The notes beneath the pieces were generated by a model. It saw only the letters and a list, made by a program, of their open reading frames with translations, was not told the origin of the DNA and ran no database searches. Below are positions 34,768 through 43,560 of a DNA stretch of 64,000 bases, one piece after another (position 1 is the stretch's first letter; every line of letters starts with the position of its first letter). Made by a program: the position numbers and the translations under genes. Source of the stretch: Neobacillus niacini (GTDB lineage: Bacteria > Bacillota > Bacilli > Bacillales > Cytobacillaceae). The DNA is taken from NCBI RefSeq assembly GCF_019749295.1, contig NZ_JACWFG010000008.1:284460-348459 (forward strand), read 5' to 3'.

Positions 34768-35307
34768 TTACATTTTCTTCAGTTTAAATGGGCTGACCAT
34801 TAGGAATGATAAAATGATGATAATAAATAAAAATGTTTGTGCTGGTACATAAGGGATGGCTAGAAAGCTTAATGTTGCCAGGCAGCCTGCTGCTGTAATG
34901 GGTAAGCCGGTAAAATATCCATTACTCTCTGTAACATTAAAGCGAGCCAATCTAAATGCACCACAGGCAATATAGAAAACGGTGAAGAAGGAGCCCGGGC
35001 CGCCAAATTCATTTAAAATTCCTTGATATAGTAATAGTGCTGGTGCAACTCCAAATGATATAATATCACTCATGGAATCTAATTGTTTGCCTAGCTCTGA
35101 TTCGATATTAAATTTTCTTGCGGCCATTCCATCAAAACGATCGGCTAAAGCAGCAATAAAAATTAATAGCAAACTTAATCGTAAATTACCTTCCATCGTA
35201 AAGATGATTGCAAAACCACCTAAAGATAAATTTACTAAGGTAATGACATTTGCTGTTTGAGACTTAAGTTTCTTAATTGTAGAATCAAAAACGTCTAATA
35301 AAAACAT
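34768..35307 (-). CDS. pssA: CDP-diacylglycerol-serine O-phosphatidyltransferase
   Basis: 179 residues. An integral membrane enzyme making phosphatidylserine from CDP-diacylglycerol and serine. The CDP-alcohol phosphatidyltransferase signature DG-x2-AR-x8-G-x3-D-x3-D is visible in RFDGMAARKFNIESELGKQL followed by DSMSD. About six membrane segments, including VITLVNLSLGGFAIIFTM. It is divergent from psd, which encodes the next enzyme of the pathway; in B. subtilis the two are in one operon with the same orientation. Confidence 0.95.
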   Translation of the reverse strand: MFLLDVFDSTIKKLKSQTANVITLVNLSLGGFAIIFTMEGNLRLSLLLIFIAALADRFDGMAARKFNIESELGKQLDSMSDIISFGVAPALLLYQGILNEFGGPGSFFTVFYIACGAFRLARFNVTESNGYFTGLPITAAGCLATLSFLAIPYVPAQTFLFIIIILSFLMVSPFKLKKM

Positions 35308-35434
35308 TTTGCTCCACCACTCCTTTTCAACAAGCCGGAAGAGAACTTTATTTTTTCGATTATCTATTATATTTATATTAAGCTTTTTAAGAAGTTTCGT
35401 AAAGAGTATTTTTACACTTTTTGGGGGTCATGTG

Positions 35435-36223
35435 ATGTTTAAGTACGTATATCGTTTAATGATAGAACTTACCAATGGGAAGTGGACATCAGTCATTTTA
35501 CGCCGTTTTGCACGTTCTAAGGTTAGTAAATTTGTAGTTCCTTCTTTCGCAAAAATTTATAAATTAAATCAGAATGAGATGGAAAAAGCTTTACATGAGT
35601 ATCCCACTTTACATGATTTATTTATTAGGACACTGAGAAGAGAAGCTAGAAGCATAGATACTGGTTCAAACTCGGTGGTAAGCCCAGTGGATGCTGTAAT
35701 TGAGGATGTGGGGCCCATCAGCCAAACAAGTGAAATGGTCGTTAAAGGCAAGACATATTCAATCCTCGAGATGTTAGGAAGTCAGGAGACAGTAACTAAA
35801 TATTTAGATGGAACATATATGATTCTTTATTTAAGTCCGAGTCATTATCATCGTATACATAGTCCGATTGAGGGCACGATTGTTAAACAGTGGTCGCTTG
35901 GTTCAAAATCATACCCAGTTAATAAATTGGGGCTAAAATACGGAGTTAGAACATTATCTAAAAATTACCGAATGATTACAGAAGTGGCCTCTAAAGGGGG
36001 TCATTTAGCTATTGTGAAAGTGGGAGCGATGTTTGTAAATTCAATTGAAAAAACTCATACAGGGACTAACCTGGTAAAAGGCCAAGAAATGGCTTACTTT
36101 AGCTTCGGTTCCACGGTTGTATTATTATTTGAAAAAGATTCTTTTCAAGTGGATTCTTCCATTCATACACCAAAGGACATTAGGATTGGAGAAAAAATTG
36201 GGCTTATGGTTAAGGACGCTTGA
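35435..36223 (+). CDS. psd: Phosphatidylserine decarboxylase
   Basis: 262 residues. Converts phosphatidylserine to phosphatidylethanolamine with a pyruvoyl group made by self-cleavage. The cleavage site Gly-Ser lies in FSFGSTVVLLFE (near residue 224); catalytic stretches SPVDAVIEDVG and LSPSHYHRIHSPIEG match the family. ATG 35435 is chosen because GGGGG lies 8 bases before it and MFKYVYRLMIELTNG is the conserved start. It is divergent from pssA with a shared 127-base regulatory gap. Confidence 0.95.
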   Translation: MFKYVYRLMIELTNGKWTSVILRRFARSKVSKFVVPSFAKIYKLNQNEMEKALHEYPTLHDLFIRTLRREARSIDTGSNSVVSPVDAVIEDVGPISQTSEMVVKGKTYSILEMLGSQETVTKYLDGTYMILYLSPSHYHRIHSPIEGTIVKQWSLGSKSYPVNKLGLKYGVRTLSKNYRMITEVASKGGHLAIVKVGAMFVNSIEKTHTGTNLVKGQEMAYFSFGSTVVLLFEKDSFQVDSSIHTPKDIRIGEKIGLMVKDA

Positions 36224-36255
36224 GGTGCTTTGATTTCTGCCGTTCTATTCCAGGC

Positions 36256-36278
36256 AAAAGAAAAAGCCCTCAAGGGGC
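36256..36278 (-). terminator. Terminator-like hairpin downstream of sda
   Basis: On the minus strand GCCCCTTGAGGGC is followed by TTTTTCTTTT. The stem is short, so it is a modest terminator for sda; it also lies after psd. Confidence 0.55.
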
Positions 36279-36292
36279 ATATGGTAATCAGG

Positions 36293-36433
36293 TTAAGAAG
36301 AAATCTTCATTTTGTTAAATAAAGAACGACGATGGATTTCTTTTTCAATTAGATGAATAAACTCAGGACTTAGATTTAATTCTCTTGCTTTATAGTAGGA
36401 CTCAATTAGTAACTCATCTGACAGTTTACGCAA
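36293..36433 (-). CDS. sda: Sporulation checkpoint inhibitor Sda
   Basis: 46 residues, the same length as B. subtilis Sda, beginning [20 protein letters not shown] and ending in a serine pair. Sda forms a helical hairpin that binds histidine kinase KinA and blocks the phosphorelay while DNA replication is active or damaged. TTG 36433 is the start, as GGAGGTG lies 9 bases upstream on this strand and the protein then matches the family; longer in-frame ATG starts would swallow that site. Degradation by ClpXP depends on the C-terminal uncharged residues, here ISS. Confidence 0.93.
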   Translation of the reverse strand: MRKLSDELLIESYYKARELNLSPEFIHLIEKEIHRRSLFNKMKISS

Positions 36434-36519
36434 GCCAGAATGCACCTCCATATGAAAAATAAATGGTACTAAATAATATGAACGAAGCATAAAATGGTAG
36501 GTTCAATTGGTGTACCCTA

Positions 36520-36548
36520 AATCTACCAAATTAACTTTAATTGGACAA
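36520..36548 (-). promoter_or_regulatory. Putative sigma-A promoter of sda
   Basis: On the minus strand TTGTCC (36548-36543), 17 bases, TAGATT (36525-36520), about 90 bases before the sda start and next to the DnaA boxes. Confidence 0.55.
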
Positions 36549-36557
36549 CCTTTCCAA

Positions 36558-36656
36558 TTATTCACAATTAGCAGTGGATAACTTGTGATTAACTTGTTTA
36601 TAAAGTATTAAAAAGTGACTGAAACAATGGGTATAATGTTAATAACTTTATCCACA
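36558..36656. promoter_or_regulatory. DnaA box cluster upstream of sda
   Basis: TTATTCACA (36558-36566, one mismatch), AGTGGATAA (36573-36581, reverse box with one mismatch) and a perfect TTATCCACA (36648-36656). DnaA directly activates sda in B. subtilis, linking replication initiation to sporulation. The cluster lies just upstream of the sda promoter and close to the divergent yqeG promoter. Confidence 0.75.
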
Positions 36657-36749
36657 GGTGTGTAAAATCATGAATTTTGTCGAAAAATATTTTTTTGTAA
36701 TTCGTATTTACATCAAAAAGTATTCATATCAATGAAAAAATGTCGAGGT

Positions 36750-36780
36750 TTGACAAATAATAAAAGATAACAGCTATAAT
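36750..36780 (+). promoter_or_regulatory. Sigma-A promoter of the yqeG operon
   Basis: Consensus TTGACA (36750-36755) and TATAAT (36775-36780) with a 19-base spacer, 78 bases before yqeG. The long spacer suggests moderate strength. Confidence 0.65.
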
Positions 36781-36857
36781 AGTTATATTTTGATACTAAG
36801 GTTAAAATTGGTTATGATGGTACAGATAAACAGATGAATTAATGAGGTGTAAGCTGA

Positions 36858-37373
36858 GTGTTAAAGAATTTTTTACCTGATGAGCATGTAAAAAGCATAT
36901 TAGATATTCATCCCGAAGACTTGAAAAAAAGAGGGGTTAAGGGAATTATTACGGATTTGGATAATACTCTTGTGGAATGGGATCGTCCTAATGCCACACC
37001 TGAGTTAATAAAATGGTTCGAACAGATAAAAAAACATAATATTCTCGTTACGATTGTTTCTAATAATAATGAAATGCGGGTAAAGGAATTCTCAGATCCA
37101 TTGCAAATTCCCTTTATCTTTCAGGCGCGCAAACCAATGGTGCGCGCATTTAACAGGGCTCTTTCTCAAATGGGAATTAAAAAGGAAGAAGCAGTTGTGA
37201 TTGGGGATCAATTGTTAACGGATGTTTTAGGTGGAAATCGAAGCGGATTTCATACCATTCTCGTGGTCCCAGTTGCGCAGACAGATGGGTTTATTACTAA
37301 ATTTAACCGCTTTGCTGAACGAAGAATTATGAATTGGTTCAGGAGAAAAGGGATGATTCAATGGGAGGATTAA
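36858..37373 (+). CDS. yqeG: HAD-superfamily phosphatase YqeG
   Basis: 171 residues. A class IIIA HAD phosphatase: nucleophile motif I TDLDNTLVEWD (near residue 32), motif II VTIVSNNNEMRVK, motif III lysine around FQARKPMVRAFN, motif IV VIGDQLLTDVLGGNRSG. Homologues are phosphatidylglycerophosphatases (yeast Gep4), but the substrate in Bacillus is unproven. GTG 36858 follows TGAGGTG. First gene of the conserved yqeG-yqeH-aroE-yhbY-nadD-yqeK-rsfS-yqeM operon. Confidence 0.93.
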   Translation: MLKNFLPDEHVKSILDIHPEDLKKRGVKGIITDLDNTLVEWDRPNATPELIKWFEQIKKHNILVTIVSNNNEMRVKEFSDPLQIPFIFQARKPMVRAFNRALSQMGIKKEEAVVIGDQLLTDVLGGNRSGFHTILVVPVAQTDGFITKFNRFAERRIMNWFRRKGMIQWED

Positions 37374-37376
37374 AGT

Positions 37377-38486
37377 GTGAGTGAACAAGAACAATATTTA
37401 TGTATGGGGTGCGGGGTACAGGTTCAAACTGAAAATCCAGAAGAATTAGGCTATGCGCCTGCCTCAGCACTTGAAAAGGAAAGCATTATATGTCAACGTT
37501 GTTTCCGTCTAAAGCATTACAACGAAGTACAGGACGTAAGTTTAACAGATGATGACTTTCTCAAAATCTTGAATGGTATTGGTCAGACTGATGCCTTGAT
37601 TGTTATGATTGTAGATATTTTTGATTTTAATGGAAGCTGGCTTCCTGGTTTACACCGATTTGTAGGGAATAACAAAGTTGTGCTTGTGGGCAATAAGGTA
37701 GATTTATTGCCGAAATCAGTGAAACATAACAAATTGATTAATTGGATGAAACATGAGTCAAAAGAGTTAGGGCTCAGACCTGAAGAAGTCTTTTTAGTCA
37801 GTGCTGAAAAAGGGAAGTATATTAAAGAAACGGCAGCCGCCATTGATGAAATGCGAAATGGAAAAGATGTCTATGTCGTAGGATGTACAAATGTAGGGAA
37901 ATCTACATTTATAAATAGAATTATTAAAGAAGTTACTGGAGAAGGAGATATTATTACTACATCACATTTTCCTGGAACTACTTTAGATATCATTAAGATT
38001 CCCCTTGAGGATGGAAAAGCCCTGATTGATTCACCTGGAATTATTAATCATCATCAGATGGCACACTTTGTAGATAAGAAGGATTTAAAAGTAATTACGC
38101 CTAAAAAAGAAATAAAACCAAAGGTGTTTCAATTAAATGAGGGTCAAACCTTATTTTTTGGCGGGTTAGCAAGATTTGACTATATAAGCGGCGACAGAAG
38201 TTCATTTGTTTGTCATGTTTCGAATGAAATAAACATCCATCGGACAAAAACCGAAAATGCCGATGAACTATATAGTAATCACGTTGGGGAATTGCTGGCT
38301 CCACCTAGAAAAGATGAATTAGGAACATTTCCTGAGTTAATTAAACAAGAATTTACGATTAAGGATGCTAAGACAGATGTTGTATTTTCCGGACTTGGCT
38401 GGATAACGGTTAACGAGCCGGGTGTTAAGGTAGCTGCATATGTACCTAAAGGCGTACAAACCTTAACTAGAAAATCTTTAATCTAA
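37377..38486 (+). CDS. yqeH: Ribosome biogenesis GTPase YqeH
   Basis: 369 residues. A circularly permuted GTPase needed for 30S assembly. An N-terminal zinc finger (CMGCGVQVQ near 8 and CQRCFRLKHY near 38) precedes the G domain in permuted order: G4 NKVDLLPK (near 108), G5 SAEKG, G1 GCTNVGKSTFINR (near 168), G2 and G3 DSPGIINHHQ. The C-terminal domain is probably RNA binding. GTG start three bases after the yqeG stop. Confidence 0.95.
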   Translation: MSEQEQYLCMGCGVQVQTENPEELGYAPASALEKESIICQRCFRLKHYNEVQDVSLTDDDFLKILNGIGQTDALIVMIVDIFDFNGSWLPGLHRFVGNNKVVLVGNKVDLLPKSVKHNKLINWMKHESKELGLRPEEVFLVSAEKGKYIKETAAAIDEMRNGKDVYVVGCTNVGKSTFINRIIKEVTGEGDIITTSHFPGTTLDIIKIPLEDGKALIDSPGIINHHQMAHFVDKKDLKVITPKKEIKPKVFQLNEGQTLFFGGLARFDYISGDRSSFVCHVSNEINIHRTKTENADELYSNHVGELLAPPRKDELGTFPELIKQEFTIKDAKTDVVFSGLGWITVNEPGVKVAAYVPKGVQTLTRKSLI

Positions 38487-38515
38487 AAAGACAATAGGGA
38501 AATGGGGAGAAACCG

Positions 38516-39355
38516 GTGAAAAAGCTTTTTGCTGTTTTGGGATATCCAATTGGTCATTCAATGTCACCTATTATGCTTAATGATGTGTTAGCATCTTATG
38601 AAATGGATGCTCATTATCATCCCTTTAAAGTTAGTCCGGATGAATTAGGAACAGCTGTTAGAGGGTTAAAGGCTATTGGAATAAAAGGGTTTAATGTAAC
38701 AATACCACATAAGAGTGCCATCATTCCTTTTTTAGATGGTGTGGATGAACTGGCAATGAGTATTGGTGCAGTAAATACTGTGGTAAATGATAATGGGAAA
38801 TTAATCGGCTATAACACAGATGGATATGGATTTATTAAAGGCTTAGATCCTTATATCACATCCTTTTCTGACAAGAAGATCTTAGTTATCGGTGCAGGAG
38901 GGGCTGCAAGGGCTATTTATTTTACAATGGCGAAACTGAAGCCTCTCGCAATTGATATTACAAATCGAACTGTTAGTAAAGCGGAAGAATTAATTGAGGC
39001 ATGCCCGTTTGAATCAAATTCTAAATCCTTATCATTGGAAGAAGCAGCTGCCAATCTTAATGAATATGATGTGGTTATTCAGACAACGATGATAGGGATG
39101 TACCCTAAAATATCAGAAGTACCCATTAGTCTTAGTAATTTAAATGCTCAAGCCCTGGTTTGTGATATTATTTACAACCCTTTAGAAACACAATTTTTAA
39201 AGGAAGCACAACAAAAGGGTGCAACCGTTCAAAATGGAGTGGAGATGTTTGTTTATCAAGGTGCCTTAGCATTTGAGAAATGGACAGGAATATTCCCAGA
39301 TGTAAACAGAATGAGAGAAAATGTACTACAACAGCTTGGAGGCGCGAAATGTTAA
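38516..39355 (+). CDS. aroE: Shikimate dehydrogenase (NADP+)
   Basis: 279 residues. Reduces 3-dehydroshikimate in aromatic amino acid synthesis. Substrate-side motif GYPIGHSMSPIMLNDVL at the start (SxS), catalytic Lys in NVTIPHKSAI (near residue 65), and NADP site VIGAGGAARAIYF (near 127) with the NRT basic pocket (ITNRTVSKAEEL). GTG start after GGGGAGAAACC. It overlaps yhbY by seven bases. Confidence 0.95.
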   Translation: MKKLFAVLGYPIGHSMSPIMLNDVLASYEMDAHYHPFKVSPDELGTAVRGLKAIGIKGFNVTIPHKSAIIPFLDGVDELAMSIGAVNTVVNDNGKLIGYNTDGYGFIKGLDPYITSFSDKKILVIGAGGAARAIYFTMAKLKPLAIDITNRTVSKAEELIEACPFESNSKSLSLEEAAANLNEYDVVIQTTMIGMYPKISEVPISLSNLNAQALVCDIIYNPLETQFLKEAQQKGATVQNGVEMFVYQGALAFEKWTGIFPDVNRMRENVLQQLGGAKC

Positions 39356-39639
39356 CAGGAAAACAAAAAAGATTTTTACGGTCGAAAGCCCATCATTTAG
39401 ATCCAATATTTCAAGTAGGAAAAGGCGGAGTAAATGAAAATATGGTAAAACAAGTGGCAGAGGCCTTAGAAGCAAGGGAACTTTTTAAAATTAGTGTATT
39501 GCAAAATTGTGAAGAAGATAAAAACGTTGTTGCTCAGCAGCTTGCGCAAGGGACAGGTGCTGAAATCGTCCAAATAATTGGAAATACAATTGTACTTTAC
39601 AAAGAATCGGTAGAAAAGAAACAAATAACACTTCCATAA
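39349..39639 (+). CDS. yhbY: Ribosome assembly RNA-binding protein YhbY (YqeI)
   Basis: 96 residues. A CRM-domain RNA-binding protein linked to 50S assembly: LTGKQKRFLRSKAHHLDPIF at the start, the GxxG-type loop VGKGGVNENMVKQ, and QIIGNTIVLYKES at the end. The ATG lies inside the aroE end after CTTGGAGG, so translation is coupled. Confidence 0.94.
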   Translation: MLTGKQKRFLRSKAHHLDPIFQVGKGGVNENMVKQVAEALEARELFKISVLQNCEEDKNVVAQQLAQGTGAEIVQIIGNTIVLYKESVEKKQITLP

Positions 39640-39651
39640 GGAGGTTTCGTC

Positions 39652-40221
39652 ATGACAAAGGTTGGGATTTTGGGAGGGACATTTGATCCGCCTCATTATG
39701 GCCACTTGTTAATCGCTAATGAGGTTCTCTCCAAGCTTAATCTTGATGAAGTTTGGTTTATGCCAAACCAAGAGCCTCCTCATAAAAAAAAGTCGGATTC
39801 TGTTGAAAATCAAGATCGTCTGCAGATGCTGGAGCTTTCTATAAAAGGGAACCCTTCCTTTAAAATCGAAAAAGGTGAGCTTGAGAGATCGGGTCCTTCT
39901 TTTACTGTTGAAACCATGAGGATATTAAATGAACAATATCCGAAACATCAATTTTATTTTATCATTGGAGCAGACATGATCGAATATCTTCCCAACTGGC
40001 ATAAGATTGATGAACTGATAGAACTTGTCCAATTTGTTGGTGTAGAAAGGCCGCAATACAGCTTGCAGACAGATTACCCAATTACCTATGTAGATGTTCC
40101 GGCATTTGATGTTTCATCGAGTATGATTAGAGAGAGAGTATCACAAGGCATGACCGTACGGTATTTATTACCCGACTCGGTCATTGATTTTATAAGGGAG
40201 AAGCACTTATATGGAACGTGA
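39652..40221 (+). CDS. nadD: Nicotinate-nucleotide adenylyltransferase
   Basis: 189 residues. Adenylylates nicotinate mononucleotide in NAD synthesis. The nucleotidyltransferase signature [19 protein letters not shown] (residues 8-26) and the C-terminal [12 protein letters not shown] are diagnostic; the ATP-site [19 protein letters not shown] region lies in the middle. AAGGAGG precedes the ATG. It overlaps yqeK by 11 bases, so the two products are made together. Confidence 0.96.
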   Translation: MTKVGILGGTFDPPHYGHLLIANEVLSKLNLDEVWFMPNQEPPHKKKSDSVENQDRLQMLELSIKGNPSFKIEKGELERSGPSFTVETMRILNEQYPKHQFYFIIGADMIEYLPNWHKIDELIELVQFVGVERPQYSLQTDYPITYVDVPAFDVSSSMIRERVSQGMTVRYLLPDSVIDFIREKHLYGT

Positions 40222-40777
40222 AGACGCATTAAAAATCGTAAAAGAACAGTTAACGGACCATAGATATCGGCATACATTAGGAGTCATGGAAACTGCCATT
40301 TCTTTAGCAAAGCGATACGGTGCTGATGTAAAGAAGGCAGAATTGGCTGCAATATTCCATGATTATGCAAAGTTTAGGCCAAAGGATGAACTGAGGCAAA
40401 TTATCTTAGCGCAAAAATTCCCTGAGAATTTGCTCGATTATCACTCAGAGCTGTGGCATGCACCAGCAGGGGCTTACTTAGTCGAAGTAGAAGCCGGGAT
40501 AAAGGATAAGGAAGTACTTGATGCGATTACCTATCATACGTCAGGAAGGCCAAGGATGACTCTGCTGGAAAAAGTAATTTATTTAGCAGATTATATTGAA
40601 CCGGGCCGCCATTTTCCCGGGGTGGATGAGGTAAGAGCCTTAGCAAAAGAAGATTTGGACAAAGCGTTAATACAAGCTGTAAAAAATACAATACTATTCT
40701 TAATGAAAAAGAATCAGCCGGTTTATCCGGATAGCTTTCAAACATATAATGATCTCGTAATGAGTCAGGAGGATTGA
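40211..40777 (+). CDS. yqeK: HD-domain hydrolase YqeK (diadenosine tetraphosphatase type)
   Basis: 188 residues. HD phosphohydrolase: [20 protein letters not shown] gives the first His, then [10 protein letters not shown] the HD pair, then [10 protein letters not shown] and [20 protein letters not shown] the remaining metal ligands. YqeK-type enzymes hydrolyse Ap4A symmetrically to two ADP. Overlaps nadD and lies four bases before rsfS. Confidence 0.94.
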   Translation: MEREDALKIVKEQLTDHRYRHTLGVMETAISLAKRYGADVKKAELAAIFHDYAKFRPKDELRQIILAQKFPENLLDYHSELWHAPAGAYLVEVEAGIKDKEVLDAITYHTSGRPRMTLLEKVIYLADYIEPGRHFPGVDEVRALAKEDLDKALIQAVKNTILFLMKKNQPVYPDSFQTYNDLVMSQED

Positions 40778-40780
40778 TTA

Positions 40781-41137
40781 ATGTCTAATCAAGAGTTATT
40801 AAAAATCGCGGTAAAAGCTGCTGATGATAAAAGAGCTGAAGATATTTTAGCGTTAAATATGCAGGGGATTTCGCTAATTGCCGATTATTTTATTATTTGT
40901 CACGGAAACTCGGACAAACAAGTTCAGGCAATTGCTAGAGAAATTAAAGAAAAAGCAGAAGAAAATGGATACAATGTGCGAAGAATGGAAGGCTTTGATG
41001 AAGCGACATGGATCTTAATTGACCTTGGTGATGTGGTTGCACATGTATTCCATCGTGATGAGAGAAGTTACTACAAGTTAGAACGCTTATGGGGCGATGC
41101 ACCTTTAGAGGATATTCGCAGTGAGCTTACAACATGA
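40781..41137 (+). CDS. rsfS: Ribosomal silencing factor RsfS
   Basis: 118 residues. Binds ribosomal protein uL14 and keeps the subunits apart when nutrients are low. Conserved features: DDKRAEDILALNMQGISLIA, DYFIICHGNSDKQVQAIA and HVFHRDERSYYKLERLWGDA. GGAGG precedes the ATG. The stop overlaps yqeM by four bases. Confidence 0.95.
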   Translation: MSNQELLKIAVKAADDKRAEDILALNMQGISLIADYFIICHGNSDKQVQAIAREIKEKAEENGYNVRRMEGFDEATWILIDLGDVVAHVFHRDERSYYKLERLWGDAPLEDIRSELTT

Positions 41138-41886
41138 GTTATCAGCAGTTTGCCTATCTATATGATGAGCTCATGCAGGATGCTCCATATGATGAATGGG
41201 TGAGATTTGTAAAAGAAAAATTGGATAAATATCAAGCAGGTGGTAAAAATCTGCTTGATTTAGCTTGTGGCACTGGGGAGCTCTCCGTTCGGTTTGCAAA
41301 GGAGGGCTTTTCAGTAACTGGCGTTGATTTATCACCAGATATGCTGGCTGTAGCACAGGCAAAAGCGCAGAAAGAGGGCGTGTTTATTCCCTTTTATGAA
41401 CAGGATATGGCAAGTTTAGAAGGACACGGAGAATTTGATATAATTGGGATTTTTTGTGATTCATTGAATTACTTACAATCGGATGACGATGTAATACATA
41501 CTTTTGCCAGTGCCTATAATCACCTAAAGGCTGGCGGCTTATTCTTTTTTGATGTCCATTCTACTTATAAAGTATCACAGCTATTTATCGATCAAACCTT
41601 TACCTTAGCTGATGATCATTTATCCTATATCTGGAACAGTTTTGCTGGTGAGTTACCAAATAGTGTAGAACATGAGCTAAGTTTCTTTATTTTAGATGAA
41701 CAGTCCGGTAAATACGATCGTTTTGACGAAATACATTACCAAAGGACATATCCTACTAGTCAGTATTCTTCTTGGTTAGAAGCTGCAGGATTCGAAATCC
41801 TAGAAATATCTGCTGACTTTACAAATAATAAACCACAGGATCAGTCAGAAAGAATATTCTTTATTGCAAGAAAAAAGCCATCTTGA
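41134..41886 (+). CDS. yqeM: SAM-dependent methyltransferase YqeM
   Basis: 250 residues. A class I methyltransferase: motif I LLDLACGTGELSVRFAKEGF (near residue 40), followed by VTGVDLSPDMLAVAQAKAQ and a DIIGIFCDSLNYL motif. Substrate unknown. The last gene of the yqeG operon; its final codons form the 5' arm of the terminator. Starts with ATG inside the last bases of rsfS. Confidence 0.9.
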   Translation: MSYQQFAYLYDELMQDAPYDEWVRFVKEKLDKYQAGGKNLLDLACGTGELSVRFAKEGFSVTGVDLSPDMLAVAQAKAQKEGVFIPFYEQDMASLEGHGEFDIIGIFCDSLNYLQSDDDVIHTFASAYNHLKAGGLFFFDVHSTYKVSQLFIDQTFTLADDHLSYIWNSFAGELPNSVEHELSFFILDEQSGKYDRFDEIHYQRTYPTSQYSSWLEAAGFEILEISADFTNNKPQDQSERIFFIARKKPS

Positions 41887-41905
41887 AAAAAAGATGGCTT
41901 TTTTT
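41873..41905 (+). terminator. Terminator of the yqeG operon
   Basis: AAAAGCCATCTT (overlapping the yqeM stop) pairs with AAGATGGCTTTT, then T-rich. Confidence 0.9.
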
Positions 41906-41940
41906 AAAATAAATAAAGGAATTTGACTTATCTTGGCGAA

Positions 41941-42765
41941 TTAATGTTTATAGAACTGCGAATTGACTTTCTCTAAGTCTTCATTGAACTTATTATGTGT
42001 GGCTTGGAAAATATGTTCAAAGAGATCTCCAAGCTCCTCCTCCATCACTTTAATGCCCTCACCCGTAATACCGCCTTTGACACAAACTTTTTCTTGTAAT
42101 GAAGGTAATGTATAGTGTCCTTGTTTAATTAACTCTCCTAACCCCACAATCATTTCACTTGCCATTACCGTTGCCGTTTCTTGATCAATCTCCGTTTCTT
42201 TTACAGCTGCAAGGATAAAGCGTTGCAGCAGATAACTAAAAAATGCCGGTCCGCAGCTAACGATATCAGATGCGACTCTGGTTATCCTATCATCAATTGT
42301 TACTGGTACCGAAATCTTCGCAAATAAACTTTCCACTTTTGTTTTCCAATTGTCACTGCAATGTTCACCATACGTTATGAGAGAAACTCCCGCTAAAGCC
42401 CGGTTTGTAATACTCGGAATAACCCTGATCACTGAACAAGATGTCTTTGCTTCCAGTTGATTTGTATCAATAGGACTTGTGATGGAAATAACACACTTTC
42501 TATTATTTAATTGTGGGTTAATTTCATTAATGATGGTGTAAACATCCAGTGGTTTAACACACAAAAACACCAAATCGGATTGAGATGCCACTTCAGCTGC
42601 ATTTTCCCCAACCCTTATTCCCTTATATTTATTTTTAAGCAGCATCGCTTTTGTTTTTGTTCTGTTTGTTATCACCATTGAAGAAGGGGAAACTGCTTTT
42701 CCATCGATTAAAGCCTCGATCAAAATTGTCCCCATATTACCGGTACCAATGATACCTATTTTCAT
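41941..42765 (-). CDS. comER: ComER, pyrroline-5-carboxylate reductase-like protein
   Basis: 274 residues. ProC-family fold: Rossmann motif MKIGIIGTGNMGTILIEAL at the start, VFLCVKPLDVYTII, and a C-terminal helical dimerisation domain with DIVSCGPAFFSYLLQRFI and CVKGGITGEG. The divergent position opposite comEA marks it as ComER, which in B. subtilis is not needed for transformation and has no proven substrate. AAGGAGGGTC lies before the start on this strand. Confidence 0.92.
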   Translation of the reverse strand: MKIGIIGTGNMGTILIEALIDGKAVSPSSMVITNRTKTKAMLLKNKYKGIRVGENAAEVASQSDLVFLCVKPLDVYTIINEINPQLNNRKCVISITSPIDTNQLEAKTSCSVIRVIPSITNRALAGVSLITYGEHCSDNWKTKVESLFAKISVPVTIDDRITRVASDIVSCGPAFFSYLLQRFILAAVKETEIDQETATVMASEMIVGLGELIKQGHYTLPSLQEKVCVKGGITGEGIKVMEEELGDLFEHIFQATHNKFNEDLEKVNSQFYKH

Positions 42766-42849
42766 TATTCCGACCCTCCTTCGCATGCAGATTCTCTAAT
42801 AACAATATGAAAATTGATAGTGAAATATACCAATTGAAAGGATGGATAC

Positions 42850-43482
42850 ATGATGAAAGACTGGATGACCGAGCATAAGTTATATGTCATAATTACTGCT
42901 ATAATCATAATAACAGCCATTTTTTACTTCTTTGAAGAGAATAAATCTTCCGAAACAAATATTGAAAATATAGTCCCTCAGGAAGTACAGGAAGAGAAGG
43001 ATAGCCCGCAGCCACAAGAGCACATTCAGGAAACGGTAAGCATCATCGTGGATGTTAAGGGGCAGGTGAAATTGCCTGGTGTGTACTCATCTAGTCAGGG
43101 AGAAAGAGTAATAGATGTTATTAATCGTGCAGGAGGATTAACGGAAATCGCTGATGAAAGTCAGGTGAATTTTGCGCAGCATGTTGAGGATGCAATGGTC
43201 ATTTATATCCCTGCAAAGGGAGAGGAAGGCATTTCTATGCCTGCGGGTACGAGCGTGTCAGAAACTGCCGGTGGTTCAAGTAACCAAGCAAAAATTAATC
43301 TGAATAAAGCCGATGAAAATGAACTTCAGAACCTGCCTGGAATCGGTCCTTCAAAAGCGGCTGCTATTTTGGAATATAGAGAAACAAACGGGCAGTTTAA
43401 AAATGTTGAAGATTTGAAAAATATAAGTGGAATTGGTGATAAGACTTTTGATAAACTAAAAGATCTCATTACTGTTCAATAG
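42850..43482 (+). CDS. comEA: Competence DNA receptor ComEA
   Basis: 210 residues. An N-terminal membrane anchor (LYVIITAIIIITAIFYFF, residues 11-28), an acidic Glu/Pro/Gln linker, an SLBB-like domain (IIVDVKGQVKLPGVYSSSQG, about 62-125), and a C-terminal pair of helix-hairpin-helix motifs (INLNKADENELQNLPGIGPS and LKNISGIGDKTFDKLKDL). It binds incoming double-stranded DNA at the outer face of the membrane. First gene of comEA-EB-EC. Two adjacent ATGs are possible starts. Confidence 0.95.
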   Translation: MMKDWMTEHKLYVIITAIIIITAIFYFFEENKSSETNIENIVPQEVQEEKDSPQPQEHIQETVSIIVDVKGQVKLPGVYSSSQGERVIDVINRAGGLTEIADESQVNFAQHVEDAMVIYIPAKGEEGISMPAGTSVSETAGGSSNQAKINLNKADENELQNLPGIGPSKAAAILEYRETNGQFKNVEDLKNISGIGDKTFDKLKDLITVQ

Positions 43483-43560
43483 AATTATCATTGACCTATT
43501 AAAGTATCCGATATTACACTTAAGAGAGAAAGTAATCGAATTTTGGAGGAGATGGGGAAA

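Noticed and set aside
36434..36490. Longer Sda beginning at an upstream ATG
   Set aside because: The extra residues include the ribosome site GGAGGTG and are not part of the known 46-residue Sda.
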